Shown here piece by piece: positions 34,129 through 45,213 of a DNA stretch of 64,000 bases; the first letter of the stretch is position 1; the number at the start of each line of letters is the position of its first letter. Origin of the DNA: Azolla caroliniana (Eukaryota; Polypodiophyta); assembly GCA_043228905.1 (NCBI GenBank), contig JBHGNT010000002.1:7192001-7256000 (forward strand), read 5' to 3'. The notes under the pieces were generated by a model. It had not been told where the DNA came from. It was given only the letters and a program-made list of their open reading frames with translations, and ran no database searches. Made by a program: the position numbers and the translations under genes.

Positions 34129-34542
34129 ATGAATTTCTAAATATAGAATTATATATTACATAATAGAGATTTAATGGGCTAGTGCATAGATATATTGACT
34201 CCTAGCTAAAGGTGCACAGTTCAAATATGGTCTTATAATGCAGCGTGATTTAAGGAATTTTATTCTTTTTGCATTGAAGATGAATGTGGTGACCCCTGTT
34301 TTGAGAGGAGGAGAATATCGCCAATTTTCTTTCGGAGCTCTTCATCTTCATCTTCACCATTTTTCTTCATCTCATACCCCTTCATCCCCTCATCATCACG
34401 TGCTCGTCTTCTTCGTGTTGGCACTCGAAGTGCCCAGATTGTTTACGATGCTCGTGAGCCCGAGCCTCATTGGTTCGACATTGTTTCGCCCCCTCGCCGT
34501 TTGGGTGGTCATGGTTCGTTGGGGTCGGCATTTTGTGGTGGG
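34129..34542. other. Spacer before element G0
   Basis: Includes a weak tRNA-like stretch (34165-34240: GGCTAGTGCAT then AGTTCAAAT) and a CTTCATCTTCATCTTCACC-rich part. A short open frame at 34238-34573 runs into the G0 LTR and matches nothing I recognise. Confidence 0.4.
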
Positions 34543-34859
34543 TGTCATGATATGGCAAGACTCGAACCCATGACCTTATGTTATATGGGTCAAGCTCTTG
34601 ACCATTATACCATCTATTGTAATACGTAGGATATTATTTTCATTTAAGTTTTATTATAGGAAATTAATGTATATTCCAGATTTCTCTGGAACATTCTAGA
34701 AGCTTCAGGATTACTCCTAAGAACACTATAAAAGAAGACACTAGGCATTATTTTGAACCAAATTGGTTCAACGTCAGTCTTAAGCCTCATAGCCATCTTG
34801 TACTTACTCTTCCTATAATATATCATCTATTATCATCATCTCTCTCTCTCTCGTCCTCA

Positions 34860-34902
<43 letters not shown>

Positions 34903-35010
34903 TCTCTTTCCTCCCTCTCGAGAGTCTTACGCAGTCCCGTCCTCTTAGTACTAATAGTACTTCCCTTCTCTACTACTAATTCTCTCTTTGTTTTAGTACT
35001 ATTCCTAACA
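34543..35010 (+). repeat. G0 5' LTR with TATA box, palindrome and antisense tRNA-like cassette
   Basis: TGTCATGATATGG to CCTAACA, 468 bp. The TATA box TATAAAAG is at 34727-34734. A palindrome with 9-nt arms TTGAACCAA / TTGGTTCAA lies at 34753-34771, where transcription is expected to begin. At its 5' end, antisense, sit A box TGGTATAATGG (34612-34602) and B box GGTTCGAGTC (34568-34559). A long CT run occupies 34860-34897. Confidence 0.85.
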
Positions 35011-35025
35011 GTTTGAACCAAAATT
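35011..35025 (+). promoter_or_regulatory. G0 primer-site position, complementary to LTR palindrome
   Basis: GTTTGAACCAAAATT directly follows the LTR. It lacks the TGG start of a tRNA primer site. TTGAACCAA (35013-35021) is complementary to TTGGTTCAA (34763-34771) in the predicted RNA 5' end, suggesting self-priming (inference). Confidence 0.5.
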
Positions 35026-35079
35026 TCCTCTCTAGTCTTTCTTTTGGTTTCCCTCATCCTCTTATCCTTTTTCTATACA

Positions 35080-36261
35080 ATGGCTTCTGTTAACACCCAA
35101 GAATACCAATCCGTTTTCTTCGAGCTACAGTGTCTAAAAGAAAAATTTGTTGCCTTGGAACAAGAAAACCAACGGTTGTTAGGGGATCTTCAACAAATCA
35201 CCCTAGAAAAACAGCAAACGCAGCAACAACATGGGGAGTTGCAACAATAACATGGGGAGTTAGCGTTACGTGTGCAACAACTCAAAGCAACGTTGCAACA
35301 ACAAGGATCAAGTTCCCACGTATTTCATAAAGAGCCCAAGATTGGACTTCCTATGAAATTTGATGGAACACGGTCGCAATTTAGGGGATTCCTCAATTAG
35401 GTATGCTTAGTCATTCAAATGCATCCTTCTCGATACCCCACTGATGCATCCCGAGTCGGCCTAATAGGCACGTTGCTTAGCGGCTCAACCTTGGCATGGT
35501 TTGCGCCGCTTCTGGAAAAACAATCGCCCTAACTTAATAACTTTGAAGACTTTATTAGTGAGTTTAAAGCTTGCTTTGGAGATACAGACAGCATCCAAAC
35601 GACAATCAACAAAATCCGACGATTGCGTCAAGGCGATCGTCTAGCCTTTGCCTACGTGGCAGATTTTTGTCTACTCGCTTCAGATATCCCCTGGGATGAT
35701 CAGGCACTAATGGAGCAGTTTCGCTACGGCCTGCGAAACGATGTCAAAGATCTACTTCTAACCTTCCCCGAAGAACCAAAGTCTCTTACGGAGGAGGCAA
35801 TTAGTCGAGTGGTCCAATGTGACAACCGCCTTTTCGAACGACGTTCGGAATATCAATTACAAATAACACGCTCTAGGCCGGAGCCCACTTACGCCTCAGT
35901 CGCGGCTAAACCGTTTGCACGAGACATACCTCAAGCAAATACTCCGACACCGATGGAGATCGATAGCATGCATCGACGTGGCCCGTTATCGGAAGAAGAA
36001 AAGCAACGACGACGTGCAAATCGATTATGTCTTTATTGCGGTGGACCAGGGCATATCACACTCAATTGTCCCCATAGGCCAAGAAGATAGGTAAATCAAA
36101 TCGTAGCCTATACTAAACCCGAGTCAATTCTTCCCTTAGGAGTGTCTGATAGTATTAATAGTACTAATAGAGTGTCTGATAGTATTAATAGTACTAATAG
36201 CCCAAGTATCTCAAACAAATTTGAAATCCTTAGTCAATTAGATGAAGAGTTAAACGATTGA
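35080..36261 (+). pseudogene. G0 gag, broken
   Basis: Starts MASVNTQEYQSVFFELQ, with a Gln/Leu-rich coiled-coil-like N-terminus, a capsid-like middle and a zinc knuckle CLYCGGPGHITLNC. Compared with the open G1 gag it has in-frame stops at about 35248 (CAA-to-TAA), 35398 (CAG-to-TAG), 35531 and 36088, and an extra codon near 35795. Ends at TGA 36259-36261, within the frameshift signal. Confidence 0.85.
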
Positions 36262-36293
36262 GTCCAGCCAAAATAGGAGCCGTTTGGTTGGAC
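36249..36293 (+). promoter_or_regulatory. Candidate -1 ribosomal frameshift signal, G0 copy
   Basis: Heptamer GTTAAAC (36249-36255), 6-nt spacer containing the gag stop, then an 11-bp hairpin with arms GTCCAGCCAAA (36262-36272) and TTTGGTTGGAC (36283-36293) and a 10-nt loop. Same design as G1 with one loop base changed. Confidence 0.6.
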
Positions 36294-38023
36294 AACCCTA
36301 GATCTGTACAACCCATTAGTGGTTCCATTCCCTCCAAGCAAGTTAGCAATGTGTTCCTAGCCCAAGTCATGGTTAGTACTAAAAGTACTCCCCCAATACA
36401 CGTCCTAGCACTTCTAGATTCCGAAGCTAATTCTTGTTTCATGGATCGAAAGTTTGCCCAAGCTTCTCAGATATCCTTAAGAAAACTTCCTTACCCCGCA
36501 TCTGTAGTAATCATTGATGGTCGTCCCATTGCTTCCGGGAATATTGTAGAAGAGTCAGAACCCATTCAAGTTGTCCTAGGTAGTTTTGTGTGTGTAGTAG
36601 CATTTAATATAATTAGTAGTCCAGAGCATCCCATTGTCCTGGGATTACCTTGGTTTGAATTACATAATCCAGACATAAATTGGAGAACAAGAGAAGTCCG
36701 ACATTGACAACCCCAAGAATCTACGCATCGAGTTTCGACCATTTCACTATGTCAATTACACGAAGAAGGACACAAGGAGGCAATGTTCCTATTTGCAATA
36801 TCAGTACATCCTTCCAACACTATTAAGGAGGAATCCTTAGTGCAACTTCTGGCGAAATATCATCCTTATGCCGATGTATTTGACAAGGTAAAAGCCGGTA
36901 CTTTTCCTCATCATCGTCCCTATGATTGTCCCATCGATTTACAACCAGGAGCAGAGCCACCGTGGGGACCAATTTACAACTTGTCACCCACCGAGTTAGA
37001 AGTCCTTCGAGCCTACATAGAGGAGAACTTGGCAAGCGGGTTTATTTGTCATTCGAAATCTCCGGCCGGTGCACCCATCTTCTTTGTCAAGAAGAAAGAT
37101 GGCTCACTTCGTCTCGTCGTTGATTATCACGGCTTGAATAAAGTCACCATCCAGAATAGGTATGCACTTCCTCTTATATCAAGTCTTTTAGAGCGAGTTA
37201 ATGGTGCCAAGCTTTTTACAAAAATCAATCTACAAGGAGCGTATAACCTCGTGCGGATCCGACTAGGAGATGAATGGAAGACCACCTTTCGCACGCGGTA
37301 TGGGCATTTCGAATATACTGTTATGCCGTTCGGTCTAACCATTGCACATGCAGTCTTCCAACACATGGCAAATGATATATTCAGAGACCTCTTGGATATC
37401 TGTTTTATCATCTATCTGGATGATCTATTGATTTATTCGAAGACCCAGGAAGAGCACGATTCTCATGTACTATTAGTACTAAAACAACTCCACGAGAATG
37501 GTCTTTATGCCAAGCTAGAAAAATGTAGCTTTGATTGCAAGCAGTAGAATTTCTAGGCTACATCATCTCCTCAAAGGGCATCTCCATGGATCCAGCTAAA
37601 GTCCAAACTGTGCTAGAGTGGCAAATTCCACAGTCGGTACGAGATGTACAATGTTTTCTAGGTTTTGCTAACTTTTGCCGCATGTTTACACAGGATTACT
37701 CGAAGATTATTTTACCTCTCACACAACTTACGAAGAAGGGACAAGCATTTCTTTGGTCCAATGAAGCAGACATGGCTTTTCGGCATCTTAAGAAAGCCTT
37801 TACATTAGCTCCTATTCTAGCTTATGTGGATACAAAGAAACCATTCATCATGGAGGCCGACACATCAGATTTCGCCCTTGGTAGCATCCTTTCTCAACAA
37901 GGAGATAAAGAAGACTTACATCTTGTGGCTTTCCATTCGCACAAATTCGATGCGGCGGAAATCAACTACGAAATACATGACAAGGAGTTATTAGCCATCG
38001 TGGATTCCTTTGTGCAATGGCGG
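36258..38023 (+). pseudogene. G0 pol part 1: protease, RT, start of RNase H
   Basis: The protease region has LLDSEANSCFM, where G1 has LLDSGANSCFM, so the active-site Gly is lost. RT follows in 36783-37547 with DYHGLNKVTIQNRYALPLI, MPFGLTIAHAVFQ and catalytic YLDD. A one-base change near 37544 shifts the frame to 37535-38023, which holds the RT thumb and RNase H EADTSDFALGSILSQQGD. A TGA replaces a codon near 36705. The reading breaks at QWR where S2 is inserted. Confidence 0.85.
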
Positions 38024-38329
38024 TGTCGTGTGAATCTTCACACACTATGTAAAAAAATAATGAAATAATAATTATAAATTAGATTAGTAGAGTACTATAG
38101 AAAGATGGATATACTCAAGAGCTTCAAAACGTTTTTTACTATATACAAAATGGAGAATTACATATCAAGTTATGTGAAAATAAAGTTTGAGAAGATAGGA
38201 AAATTAGAACTATCCCACATAGATAGGAAAGTTAAGGCCTTGGCTATATAAGCACCTTGAGCTCCCTCATTCTTCATTTGTGCTAAGAGCACTTTGGCCA
38301 CCTTGTCTTGATGGATGATGGTGGCCAAA

Positions 38330-38705
38330 TTCCTTAAAACCGGAAACTGGCCGGTAAACAAAGTCAGAAACCGGCCGGTAAGCAAAACCGGAACTGGCCA
38401 GCAAGCAAAATCGGAATCGGAACCGGCAAGCAAATCTGGAACTGACCGGCAAGCAAAACTGGAACCGGAATTGGCAAGCAAAATCGGAAACCGGTCGGTA
38501 AGCAAAACCAGAACCGGCCGGCAAGCAAAATCGGAACCGGAACAGTCCTGCAAGCAAAACCGGAAACCGGCCGGTAAGCAAAACAGGAATCAGCCGGCAA
38601 GCAAAACCGAAACCGGAACAGTCCGACAAGCAAAATCGGAAACCGGCCAGTAAGCAAAACTGGAACTGTAACCGACAAGCAAAACGGAACTGGCCGGCAA
38701 GGGAT
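38330..38705. repeat. CCGGNAAGCAAAAC minisatellite in S2
   Basis: Imperfect 21-33 bp units built on GGAACCGGCCGGCAAGCAAAA, about 14 copies. Frames stay open on both strands. Confidence 0.85.
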
Positions 38706-39074
38706 TCGGCGATCGGGCGGAACCGGCTACCGGACGAGGTTGGACGCGGACGGACGGAAGATGTGATCAAGCAACAAACTAAAGTAAAGTGAAAAGAACT
38801 AAAGTAAAGGCCATGTGGATGCAAGCAACTAAAGTTGGAGTGCATGCAAAAAGTAAAGGTCATGTGGATGGTCACATGCAACTAAAAGAAAAAGCCATGC
38901 AACTAAAAGAAAGAGCTAGGCAACTAAAAGTAGAGGACATGCAACAAAAAGTGGAAAGGCTATGATCAGGGGAGAACTCTACATATATTCCATTTTTTTC
39001 CTTACACTCATACTCTCCATATTATCTTAATTTTCTTTTCCTTCTCAAATCCATTATCTTAGGGAAGCCATATC

Positions 39075-39190
39075 TCTCATAAACCCTAATCTTCCCTACG
39101 GAAACCATAACACTCAAAAACGTTAATCTTCCCTACGGAAGCCATAACACTCAAAAACGCTAATCTTCCCTACGGAAGCCATAATATTCA
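39075..39190. repeat. 40-bp tandem repeat in S2
   Basis: About three units containing CTAATCTTCCCTACGGAA and CCATAACACTCAAAAACG in tandem. Confidence 0.8.
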
Positions 39191-39474
39191 TATAACCACA
39201 ATCTCTTATGAAAGCCATGAACCCTAAATCTCCATGGAATCCATATCTTAGTTTCTTCTAATCTATTATTCTAGCAATCTCCTTAAGATAAAACTTTTGT
39301 AATCTCAATCTTGAGATTGATTGTAATCTTTCTTTCCCTTTATTAATGAAATTTGTGAATTTTTATCATTTTGTATTAATTGTTTAATATAATCATACGA
39401 ATCTGATATCTTCCGGTCGAAGGCCCCGGGGTCCTGCCTCAACGTTTACGTATCCTCGTCGTATTTTCGCGATA

Positions 39475-39854
39475 GTGGCATTTCTTAGAGGGCTCTCCAC
39501 ATCAAGTCATCATCTTTAGTGATCACAAAAACCTTGCTTATTTCTAGAACGCTTGGGTGCCAAATCGACGGCAAGCTCGGTGGGCTCAATTCCTCACGCG
39601 TTTTGACTTCAAAATCACATATCGACCAGGGAAGCAACAAGGAAAAGCAGATGCGCTATAACGACGTTCATATCTTGCACCTCGTCCTGGTGATCCAACG
39701 TTTGATAATCAAAAGCAAGTAATCTTGGGACCAACACGATTGCACACAACACGGATTTTTCACACCCCAATGGATTCCCGGATTACCGATGCCATACATG
39801 CGAACTTGAAGACATACAATTTTGCTCAAGACATTCTGGCGCACATTGATACCT
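39475..39854 (+). pseudogene. G0 pol part 2: end of RNase H and connection
   Basis: Reads HFLEGSPHQVIIFSDHKNLAYF, a TAG, then [16 protein letters not shown] and [14 protein letters not shown], the RNase H end of G1. It stops at AHIDT where copia C1 enters; TSD tacct at 39850-39854. Confidence 0.8.
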
Positions 39855-40253
39855 TGTAAAGAATCAAGAGATGGATTCTTGTGAAGCGAAAGAGATATGA
39901 GTTATGTGTGTGTATGAGAGAGACAGAGAGAGAGTGAGTGAGAGAGACAAGGAATAAGACACAGAGAATACGCAAGGTAAGAGTATATTAACAAAGGAGA
40001 AAGAATCCACTAAATACAAGGTGGGAGGAGGGTGCTTTATATAGTCACCCTCTCTCTTCATTAACTACAAGGCTCATGGAGCATGGGGAATGTGAAAGCT
40101 CATAAGTTATGTGTCATAGAATATGATTCTATGACTCATACTAAATGCTAGAATACAAAGATGTGACTTAATGGTGACACTTGACCGTTGGAGTGTCTAT
40201 TCACTCTCAAGGTGAGTTCACACGTTAGACCAAGTTGAGCTTGATTCTCAACA
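39855..40253 (-). repeat. C1 3' LTR
   Basis: TGTAAAG to CTCAACA read on plus. The adjacent TGCCCCCTCAAGCTC (40254-40268) is the polypurine tract on the minus strand. Confidence 0.93.
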
Positions 40254-40282
40254 TGCCCCCTCAAGCTCAAGTCGGGTCGGTT

Positions 40283-43200
40283 TCAGACGGTATCCGAAAT
40301 CCGCTTCGACTCGCGTTCTGGAGTCCGCGTCGACTCGTGTCGACTCGCTTTATGCGGAGTTGTGGAATCCGTGCTCCAGCTTGCGTTGTGCGTAGTTGCG
40401 AAGTCTGTGCTTCGGCTTGCGTCTTTCTTCGCGGCTTTGCGCGGTAGATGGGCTCTTCGCGGCTTCGTTGCGTGGTTGCGTAATCCACAAGTTGTTGCGT
40501 AGTGTGCGCGGCTTGCGGAATCCACGCGTTGTTGCGTAATGTCTTCAGTACTCCTCCTCAAGCTTGGCAGGTCAGGGATCGTCAATCTGAGATCGGTCAC
40601 GAATTGCCACAGCTTGTCGGCTCCTAAGGCTTTAGTGAAGATGTCGGCCGTTTGAAGATTTGTGCTAATGTGTTGTAGGTCGACATCACCAGCTAGAACG
40701 CGCTCTCGGATGAAGTGATAGTGCACTTCGATGTGCTTTGTCCACGCGTGGAACACCGGGTTCCGAGCCACATAGATACTGCTCATGTTGTCGTAGTACA
40801 AGGAAGTTGGATCCTTGATGGGTATGCCCAGATCCTTCAAAATCCTCTTGAGCCATACGGCTTCACACGCAGCTACGGCTGCGCCCTTGTATTCTGCCTC
40901 CGTACTCGAAAGAGCGACGGTAGGATGCTTCTTGCTACTCCAGGATATTGCTTTGCTGCCGAGGGAAAAAACAAATCCGGAGGTTGATCTTCTATCGGCT
41001 TTGTAGCTGTCCCAATCGACGTCTGTGTACCCGTCGAGGCATATTGGCATCGCGGTCTTGTAGAGGATGCCGCAATCCATTGTGCTGCTCACATATCATA
41101 GAACTCTCTTAGCGCAATCCAAGTGAGTATCACGTGGTGTTTGCATGAATTGACTAAGGAGACCGACCGGATAACAGAGATCGGGTCGAGTGATCGTGAG
41201 GTAGATGAGACTCCCGATGAGTTGCCAATACTGAGTCGGCTCACACGCTTTGGTGCCGGAGTTCACATCTAGTTTGCAATTGCGATCGAGCAAGGTTGCC
41301 GCGGATTTGCACTCATCCATCCCAAACTTGTATAACAAGTTGAGGATGTAGTGCCGTTGAGAGATCATGATTCCGGCCGGAGTCCGAATTACCTCGATGC
41401 CGAGGAAGTAGCGGAGCTCCTTCATGTCCGTCATCTCGAACTTGTCGGAAAGGAGGGATTTGACTTTATTGATTTCGACGAGATGCTCACCTCTAATGAC
41501 TAGGTCATCCACATATAAGATGATGACGATAGGACTTGCGGAATTGCTTCGTATGTAGAGGGAGTTGTCCGATTTTGACATACGGAAGCTGATTTGATGA
41601 AGATATTGTGTTATCTTCGAATGCCAAGCACGCGGTGCTTGCTTGAGGCCGTAGAGTGACTTCTTGAGTCGGCATACAACTTTCGGAAGGGTGCTTGAGT
41701 TGAAGCCGGGTGGTTGTATCATGTACACCTCCTCTTCCAATTCGCCTTGTAGAAAGGCGTTCTTGACGTCCATTTGATGGAGGTGCCACCCTTTCGCCGC
41801 GGCAAGCGCAATTACGGTCCGTACCGTCGTCAACTTGGCCACCGCGGCAAAGGTCTCCTCGTAGTCAACTCCGTGCGTTTGGGCGTAGCCTTTCGATACG
41901 AGTCGCGCTTTGTAGCGGTTGACGGAACCGTCGGCGTTGTACTTCACTTTGTAAATCCATCTACATCCGATCGCCTTTTTTTGTGGTGAGGTGGGAACGA
42001 TATCCCATGTCTCGTTCTTGTGGAGGGCCTGCATCTCCTCGTTCATAGCTTTGATCCATTGCAGATCCTTGGCTGCTTCGGAAAATGTTTTCGGCTCACG
42101 TACTGTCGCCACCTTCATCATAAAGGCATAGTGATATGCCATGTAGTCGTCATAGCCAAATCGGCTGACCGGATTCTTTTCACGGGTGGAGCGACGGAGC
42201 TTTTCATTTGCAAAGATGAGGGCTTTCTTAGCTTTGATTGGTACATCGAAGCCGCCGAACTCACTATCGAGTGAGTGAGTCGACTCATCGTCGTCGAAGT
42301 GATCGTTTGCGTATTCCGCCATTTTCGCCTTGCCTTTGTCCATCTTCGGGCTAGGCCGTGATGTGCTTTGATCGCTCAAAGGCTCTTGTGGTCCGCTCAG
42401 TCGGGTTGTGATCAGACTTTCTTCGAACATGCGCGTAAGGCGATTGTCATCCTCTATCTCTTGTTTGGCGGATTCCGGGTCGAGCGGAGTCGGAGTCGAA
42501 GTTGTCTCTGGTGCGTATCAAGATGCAGACTCGTCAAAAACGACGTCTCGACTTACTCAAGATTTTCGAGTTGAAGGGTTGTAGCACTTGTACCCCTTTT
42601 GCTCCTGTGAGTATCCTACGAGGATACATTTCTCCAACTTCGGGTCAAGCTTTTGACGCTTCTCATCGGGGATGTGCACGTACGTTATCGCGTCGAATAT
42701 CTAGGTGTGCGGTAAGTCCGGTTTCTTTCCGAAGTATTTTTCGTGCGGAGTGACCTCGTGCACGCCGGATGTTGTGCATCAGTTCATTAGGTAGACGACC
42801 GTATTTGTAGCTTCGGCCCAATATGACTTGGGCATATGCTTCTCGTTCATCTTGGCCCGCGTTACTTTGAGGATGTGCCGATTTTTGCGCTTGGCTACTC
42901 CGTTTTGTTGCGGAGTGTGTCGACAAGTGAATTCTCGCCGAATTCCTTCCTTTCAGAGATACGCCGTGAAATCGTCTGAGAAGTACTCCTTGCTGCCATT
43001 CGATCGAAGACAACGTACATGTCGGCCCGTGGCTTTCTCGACTTCATTCTTGAAAGTTTGGAAGTGTCTGAACACTTCGCTCTTTTGCCACATCGGGTAG
43101 ATCCAAGTATGCCTAGAGAAGTCGTCGATGAAGAGTACGTAATATCGGCATCCGCCGAATGTAGCCGTATGCGCCAGTCCCCATACGTCGGAATGGACTA

Positions 43201-43802
43201 CGTCGAGTAGACCTTTGCTCACATTCTGCTCTTTCGGGAATGGGTGGTGGTGTTGTTTATCGAATTGGCACGCTTCGCATACACCTTCTCTTTGAATGTC
43301 GGGAGTCTGATGACGACTACTTTCGATTTTATTGCTTTGAGTTTGTTGAGATTGATGTGGCCGATTCGCTTGTGCCACAACTCTATGTCGGAGTCGGCTT
43401 TCACGCCCTTTGCGAACATGGCCGATTTCATCTCGTGTGAGTCGAGAATGAACATTCGACCCTCTCTTCTTCTGCGTGCGATGAGTCAGCCCTCTTTTTC
43501 GATGAAGCAACTGCCTTGATTAAATCGAACTTGCATCCCTTGCTCTACAATTTGGCTGACGGAGACCAAATTCTTCGTAATGGTCAGTACATGCAAGACA
43601 TTTTTAATGTAATTTTGCTTATCTTCTTTTCCGAACGGAACATTGTCGATGTGCTGAATCGGGTGCGTAGTGTCATCTCCGGTTTCGACATAACCGGGTC
43701 GCTCCGGCTCTCGAAGTTCGAGAAACCATTCTTTATGGGATGTCATATGGTTTGAGGCTCCGAAGTCAACAAACCATACATCCTCCGAATTGAGGGCACT
43801 AG
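40283..43802 (-). pseudogene. C1 copia pol: protease, integrase, RT, RNase H
   Basis: On minus: protease FVDFGASNHMT (43790-43740; the usual Asp-Ser-Gly is Asp-Phe-Gly), GAG-pre-integrase ELWHKRIGHINLNKLKAI, integrase core VVHSDVWG and FIDDFSRHTWIY with RSNGSKEYFS replacing the common RSDNGGEYxS, then frameshifts through HMPKSYWAEA-type sequence near 42850. RT (42430-41096) has WDIVPTSPQKKAIGCRW, QMDVKNAFLQGELEEEVYM and catalytic YVDD. One TGA (41096-41098) separates it from RNase H (GYTDVDWDSYKADRRSTSG, SSTEAEYKGAAVAACEAVWL). The C-terminal tail is rich in Ser/Thr/His repeats. Confidence 0.88.
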
Positions 43803-44240
43803 TGTTGTCTGCGGGAATAGTAACTGACGGACAAGAGAATAGGAATAAGAAATAATATAAGATCATAACGCATGTAACGGTTCACGCAAGAAGCGTGAAC
43901 GACAAGATAGACCCTGCGTATATAAAGGGCAGAAAACCTCGGATAGAGGGTGCGTGTAATTTTGGGAATGTAAAGAAACGTATCATAATAGAATTCCATC
44001 TTCTTTGAAAGTCTGTGTATAGCAACGTCTAATCCACTGTAGGTCTGGAATACCAGAGAGTGTAAGAACGTAAGTGTAACCCTTGCTAAGGAGTCGGTTG
44101 TAGCCGTCTCCCTTATACGCTGATAGGTTATAGGGAACCTTCCCCTACACATTATGCATAGATGCCTATTCGTTGTTCCACAACCACTTGGAGGTCTAGG
44201 TCGAAGGACTGACCGCGGACCGTGTTTCTAATTGGCAACA
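43803..44240 (+). repeat. G2 5' LTR
   Basis: TGTTGTCTGCGGG to TTGGCAACA, with tips TGTTG/CAACA inverted. TATA-like GCGTATATAAAGGG near 43915. A primer-site-like TTTGGCACGCCTGGTG at about 44243-44258 follows. The left edge could lie up to 30 bp further right. Confidence 0.6.
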
Positions 44241-44378
44241 CTTTTGGCACGCCTGGTGATCTGTGTCTTCTCACAGACGAGCAACGACGAATGGATGTTT
44301 AGCCGCAGACACCCTAGAGAACCAACACGAAAAGACCAGCCAATAACAAGGTCCGTCACACACCAGGTAGAAGAACGC

Positions 44379-44567
44379 TGTCGCGTTGTTACGCGCGTGC
44401 GTGGAGAAAGGCGGGACCACGGGGGTCTTGGACTAGAGAGTGACGGAGTGTAGGAAGTCGTACTTCACCGTTTCCGGGGCATTCCAGAAGCACACCGGAA
44501 GCAACCGAAGGGAGAGAGAGAAAGAGAGGGAGCGCGCGCTTAACACCGACTCACGCACACGCATGCA

Positions 44568-44632
<65 letters not shown>

Positions 44633-45213
44633 AGGCCGACCCGACTCACGCCCTTATGTACAGGAAACGCAGGAAAAGGGGAAGCACCCGACACCAACAG
44701 AGACGCGAATATACACAGACAAACGCAAATGTATATATATAAAAGGAAGAATACATTCCCGGCTTCGAGCTGGACCAAGGTAGGTTACAATAGTCGTTAG
44801 CTGCCAAGCCGCCGGTCGGGGAGCTCACGGGCTTGTCGCGCCGAGCGGGGTCTTGTGTAGGAGATGAGCTGAAGCAAACCCTAAGCGAACACGAAGGGGG
44901 GGGGGGGGAAGAAGAAGAAGAAGAAGAAATGTAACTAACCCTAAATCTAACGGTATACCCTCTAACGCAAAATGGGCAACCCTTTCACAAAGGGCGCTCC
45001 CTTCCTTTTATAGAACAAGGAGAGGGATGCGTTACAATGTGGGATAAATCCCGACTTACATGGGTTCGTCTGTCTAGGCTTGACTACTCTTCGTCGCCAT
45101 AAAGGCGCCCTCATTATTCACACTAAATGTACAAGGGTGAGCACACATGTTGCACCCCGCCGATGTAGCCAATGTTTCCCGGTTTCGGCCTCTGGACGAA
45201 ATTCTTCACGACA
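44379..45213 (-). repeat. LARD 3' LTR
   Basis: 835 bp. On minus: TATA box CTATAAAAGG (45013-45004), a TTC run, CA/GT microsatellite (44570-44625 on plus). About 25 differences from the other LTR by eye, many at CpG. Confidence 0.88.

Larger units (their letters stand above)
38024..39474 (+). mobile_element. Solo LTR S2, 4-bp target duplication GCGG/GTGG
   Basis: Starts TGTCGTGTGAATCTTCACAC and ends TTCGCGATA (probably a decayed CGACA-type tip). Flanked by GCGG (38020-38023) and GTGG (39475-39478). Opens with a hairpin, arms GTGTGAA / TTCACAC. It has a TATA box TATATAAG (38245-38252) and two minisatellites. No protein capacity: open frames across the minisatellite are by-products. The CCCCGGGGTCCTGCCTC near the end resembles the corresponding part of the LARD LTR. 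Confidence 0.75.

Noticed and set aside
34553-34619. Functional tRNA-Met gene
   Set aside because: T-stem pairs poorly and acceptor stem is absent; treated as a tRNA-like cassette.
38267-38881. 204-codon minus ORF with repeated FCLPAG/FACR phrases
   Set aside because: Product of the CCGGNAAGCAAAAC minisatellite in solo LTR S2; open in several frames.
40283-40480. Extra domain at the C-terminus of C1 RNase H
   Set aside because: Ser/Thr/His-rich low-complexity tail ahead of the polypurine tract; frame stays open by repeat composition.
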